In this document: positions 61,512-64,000 of the stretch, in pieces
Layout of the letters: each line of letters opens with the position of its first letter
Numbering within the stretch: the stretch's first letter is position 1
NCBI RefSeq assembly: GCF_003573545.1
Contig: NZ_QWET01000001.1
Location: 496,001-560,000, forward strand
Source: Mariniphaga sediminis
Lineage (GTDB): Bacteria > Bacteroidota > Bacteroidia > Bacteroidales > Prolixibacteraceae
DNA: 64,000 nt
Reading direction: 5' to 3'
Made by a program: the position numbers and the translations under genes
The notes under the pieces: model-generated
Seen by the model: the letters and a program-made list of their open reading frames with translations, nothing else
The model's database searches: none
What the model was told of the DNA's origin: nothing

Positions 61512-62677
61512 TCAAAATCGGGGTAAAGCAGATATTTTTTTCTTATTTGCTTGTATTGTTCCAGTTTTGGTTGCCAACTTTCAACAATATCATTTTCACT
61601 TTGTCCCTGTCTTATCTGTTCAATCAGTTTATCCGTACCGGCAAGTTGATTGAACCAGTTCTCCTTTGTGAGAAAATCTTTTTCATTTTCATATTGGTGG
61701 TAAAAATCAAGAAAGAATTTTAATGTGAAAGAAGGTACTTTTTCTAACTTTCTGAGATCGACGCCATAACAAACTTTTCCCTTATTGAGAGGGTTTACGG
61801 CTGCGCCAGGAATGGATCTTGGGGTAAAACTGAAATCTCCGAGTTCTGGTTTTGGCCCACCCAGAACCTGGAATGGAAAATCGGTGCCGCGCCCTACACT
61901 TACACTGGTGGCTTCGAAAAAACAAAGAGAAGGATAGAGTTTTACCGCCAAATCAGTAGAGAGATTAGGTGACGGTGGAATGGGCACGGAATATTTTGTT
62001 TTGTGGGTGTAATTTGCAACCGGAATAACAGAAAGATCACATTTTTTTGAGGAGCCGAACCATTGTTCTCCATTAATCATCTGAGCCAATTCCCCGATAG
62101 TACAGCCGTGAACAATTGGAATGGGGTGCATCCCAACAAACGATCTGTATTTGGGTTCGAGAACCGGCCCGGCTACATAGTCGCCGTTCGGGTTGGGACG
62201 GTCGAATACCCAAAGCGGCTTCCCGTTTTCAGCGCAGGCTTCCATCACCAAATGAAGGGTTGAGATGTAGGTGTAAAACCGGCATCCAACATCCTGGATG
62301 TCAAAAATCAGAAGATCCAAATCAGAAAGGTGCTCAGGAGTGGGTTTTTTGGTCGCGCCGTAGAGAGAAATTACCGGTATTCCCGTTTTGCTGTCCACAC
62401 CGTCTTCAATTTTTTCACCGGCAGAGGCATCTCCCCTAAAGCCATGTTCTGGCGCGAAAATCATTTGTACGTCTACTTTTTGCTGTAGAAGGTAATCAAT
62501 CAGATGAATATCACCTTTCATGGAAGTATGGTTTACAACAACCCCAATTTTTTTATCTTGAAGGGTGGGAAGGTATTTTTCGGGTTGTTCTGCGCCGGTT
62601 TTTATTTTTCCGGTATTTTCTCCATCGCATGACAAATACAAAACAACTACTGTTAGAAGTCCAATGATTTTAAACAT
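61508..62677 (-). CDS. NamZ-type exo-beta-N-acetylmuramidase (DUF1343) lipoprotein
   Basis: 389-aa lipoprotein (signal FKIIGLLTVVVLYLSC, Cys 17). DUF1343 signatures: KKIGVVVNHTSMKGDIHLID, IFAPEHGFRGDASAGEKIED, SLYGATKKPTPEHLSDLDLL, IFDIQDVGCRFYTYISTLHL, WVFDRPNPNGDYVAGPVLEP, and the active-site-like ATSVSVGRGTDFPFQVLGGP. The family (GH171) releases MurNAc from non-reducing ends of peptidoglycan fragments; Bacillus NamZ is the studied example. An envelope location in Bacteroidota fits turnover or scavenging. Coupled to the SSS carrier. Confidence 0.92.
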   Translation of the reverse strand: MFKIIGLLTVVVLYLSCDGENTGKIKTGAEQPEKYLPTLQDKKIGVVVNHTSMKGDIHLIDYLLQQKVDVQMIFAPEHGFRGDASAGEKIEDGVDSKTGIPVISLYGATKKPTPEHLSDLDLLIFDIQDVGCRFYTYISTLHLVMEACAENGKPLWVFDRPNPNGDYVAGPVLEPKYRSFVGMHPIPIVHGCTIGELAQMINGEQWFGSSKKCDLSVIPVANYTHKTKYSVPIPPSPNLSTDLAVKLYPSLCFFEATSVSVGRGTDFPFQVLGGPKPELGDFSFTPRSIPGAAVNPLNKGKVCYGVDLRKLEKVPSFTLKFFLDFYHQYENEKDFLTKENWFNQLAGTDKLIEQIRQGQSENDIVESWQPKLEQYKQIRKKYLLYPDFD

Positions 62678-62738
62678 GTGTATTCTTTTAAATTTTGTGT
62701 GCTAAAAATACCAATTGAATTTTCGAAAACCTAAATTA

Positions 62739-63614
62739 TCATTGTGAATTTCCGAACGGGATTGAAAAACCGAGCCAGGGGATGCCCACAAAATCAATAC
62801 CGGATCCAAAAGGAACAAAAAGACCGAAGTCAAGAGCGGCCCTTTTTATAATCCATCGGGCGCCGCCACTGATTATTCCTCCCCCATCTTCACTCACTCC
62901 GATGTAATAGTTTTCAGAAATAAAATACCAGCGGGGGGAAAGCCTGAACATCCCACTGATGTTGACGATCGGTGAAGAAGCCCATTCTCCGTCAGCAAAT
63001 CCGTATCCCAGTCCAATGCTTATGTTTCTGTCTGGCGGGCCAAAGGTAGAAATACCGTATGCGAGGCCAAACGTTCCTTCCGTTTCTCCCAATACGGTTC
63101 CAATTAAGGCTCCGGCACCTAAATTGAATTTTTCTTTTTCAACAGGGAAAGATATTTTGGGACTGATAAAAACCGGAGTTGGTCCTCCACCAAATAAAAA
63201 CAAGGGGACGACAGCACCTCCGATTGAAAAATTATCAGTTATGCCGTAAGCAAACTGGTTCCACAGAACCCAAATATTTTGATAATACCCTTCGCCTTTT
63301 TTCAACCCGTACCCGTTGGGAGACCAGAAATAGCGTGATGCCTGCGGATTGGGAAACCAGACCTTGCCATCTTTTATTTGTTGTGATTGAATGTTTTTTT
63401 GCGATTTGATGTCAGTTTTCAGAATGGAGATTTCCCCCAGTCTTTGTGTGGAAAGGATAATTTTATCTGTGTCTTCTTTGGTAATTCGCCCGACATATTC
63501 GTTGCCGTCACGCGTTTCAATTCTAACCAGGGAAGTGTCGGCATTTGTCTGGGCCTTTAATAAAATAGTAGAAACAAAGAGACATATAAATAGAAAGGTT
63601 TTAGAAGCTTTCAT
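62739..63614 (-). CDS. Outer-membrane-like protein of unknown function
   Basis: 291 aa from ATG 63614, where the signal peptide begins (KASKTFLFICLFVSTILLKAQ); ATG 63641 would add nine residues. Residues about 25-75 form a small SH3-like/RNA-ligand-type beta fold (VRIETRDGNEYVGRITKEDT, DKIILSTQRLGEISILKTDI). The rest consists of glycine/aromatic strands typical of a barrel (FAYGITDNFSIGGAVVPLFL, FGLAYGISTFGPPDRNISIG, YFISENYYIGVSEDGGG) and ends GFSIPFGNSQ. I do not recognise a named family. Stands alone between NamZ and the helicase. Confidence 0.82.
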   Translation of the reverse strand: MKASKTFLFICLFVSTILLKAQTNADTSLVRIETRDGNEYVGRITKEDTDKIILSTQRLGEISILKTDIKSQKNIQSQQIKDGKVWFPNPQASRYFWSPNGYGLKKGEGYYQNIWVLWNQFAYGITDNFSIGGAVVPLFLFGGGPTPVFISPKISFPVEKEKFNLGAGALIGTVLGETEGTFGLAYGISTFGPPDRNISIGLGYGFADGEWASSPIVNISGMFRLSPRWYFISENYYIGVSEDGGGIISGGARWIIKRAALDFGLFVPFGSGIDFVGIPWLGFSIPFGNSQ

Positions 63615-63699
63615 GTTTGAATGATTTAAGTCTATTTTCAATAATCGAGGTGTAAGTTACGTAAATCTGTGATGGCAGTCAAGAGCAGATTAACAGTAG

Positions 63700-64000
63700 T
63701 TAACCACGGCCATGATTATTATTTCCATGTCTTTTTGAAAACTTCTGGGTCCCTTTTTTTTCTGTTGGTCTTATTTTTTTTCCGAAATTTTTTCTTTTGA
63801 AGTCTTTTCGCGGTTTAAATACTTTCCACTCTGGCCCTTCATTCATCCCCTCGGGTAGAGGGATTTTTATTACCTCCCTTTCAATTAATTTTTCGATTTG
63901 GTGGAATTTCCCCATTTCCTTTTCGTTGATTAGGGTAAGTGCCACTCCCGTAGCGTCAGCTCTGGCCGTGCGTCCTACACGGTGCACATAATCTTCCGCA
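63700..64000 (-). CDS. DEAD/DEAH-box RNA helicase, C-terminal end only
   Basis: The frame is open to the right edge and begins AEDYVHRVGRTARAD, helicase motif VI (HRxGRxxR), so this is the 3' part of a DEAD-box RNA helicase whose first about 350 residues lie outside the window. After the RecA-like domain (LTLINEKEMGKFHQIEKLIE) comes a basic tail rich in Lys, Gly and Asn (FKRKNFGKKIRPTEKKG, KRHGNNNHGRG), as in RhlE-type Bacteroidota helicases that bind RNA through such tails. Apparent starts near 63987 are internal codons. Confidence 0.9.
   Translation of the reverse strand, partial: AEDYVHRVGRTARADATGVALTLINEKEMGKFHQIEKLIEREVIKIPLPEGMNEGPEWKVFKPRKDFKRKNFGKKIRPTEKKGTQKFSKRHGNNNHGRG

Overview
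The window comes from a member of the Bacteroidota, probably a Bacteroidales/Marinilabiliales-type organism. The evidence is SusC/SusD pairs, type IX secretion (T9SS) genes (porU, porV, gldJ), lineage-typical families (DUF4293, DUF3078, LemA/TPM), and TAnnTTTG-type -7 promoter boxes with few Shine-Dalgarno sites. The exact genus cannot be read from the sequence. No rRNA, tRNA, CRISPR array, prophage or intact insertion sequence was recognised.

Bases 1-22615 hold a one-directional polysaccharide utilization locus (PUL). It opens with the tail of one SusD and then a second SusC/SusD pair plus a small FN3 lipoprotein. After a strong hairpin come ten more genes, most with short gaps: a Tat-signal polysaccharide-pyruvyl-transferase-like protein, a Sde182/DUF1593 lipoprotein, a secreted FAD oxidoreductase, GH105, a T9SS-targeted pectate lyase, GH27 alpha-galactosidase, an M14 peptidase, a GHL6/GH42-like hydrolase, an SDR dehydrogenase and an NRAMP-related carrier lacking the usual metal ligands. 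The lyase, GH105 and GH27 point to a galactose-decorated pectin-like or uronate-containing glycan. The remaining genes are little characterised and form the most novel part of the window. A decayed IS3-type transposase and about 1 kb without recognisable genes mark the right border of the locus.

Bases 23726-36968 are mainly + strand: a periplasmic redoxin and DsbD, a GH2 hydrolase, an orphan ECF sigma factor, a membrane metallophosphoesterase, a small secreted protein, an AddA/RecB-like helicase-nuclease, DUF4293, a sugar-phosphate nucleotidyltransferase and a secreted PHP phosphodiesterase. alaS lies opposite, and is divergent from an M23 peptidase, MerR, Nif3 and zinc-ribbon/coiled-coil run that ends at a good terminator.

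Bases 43217-64000 contain DUF3078 (+), lemA-TPM-TPM (-), and a minus-strand block porU, porV, ispF, CoA-binding protein and thioredoxin. gldJ is divergent from porU and is followed by murF. Then come thioredoxin (-), a CCA/poly(A) polymerase family gene (+), an EEP nuclease with a beta-helix lipoprotein (-), a NamZ (DUF1343) lipoprotein coupled to an SSS transporter (-), an outer-membrane-like protein (-), and the 3' end of a DEAD-box helicase (-). The T9SS genes plausibly export the PUL pectate lyase, which carries the T9SS C-terminal signal. NamZ, the SSS carrier and the MurU-like nucleotidyltransferase could together serve cell-wall sugar recycling, but that is inference.
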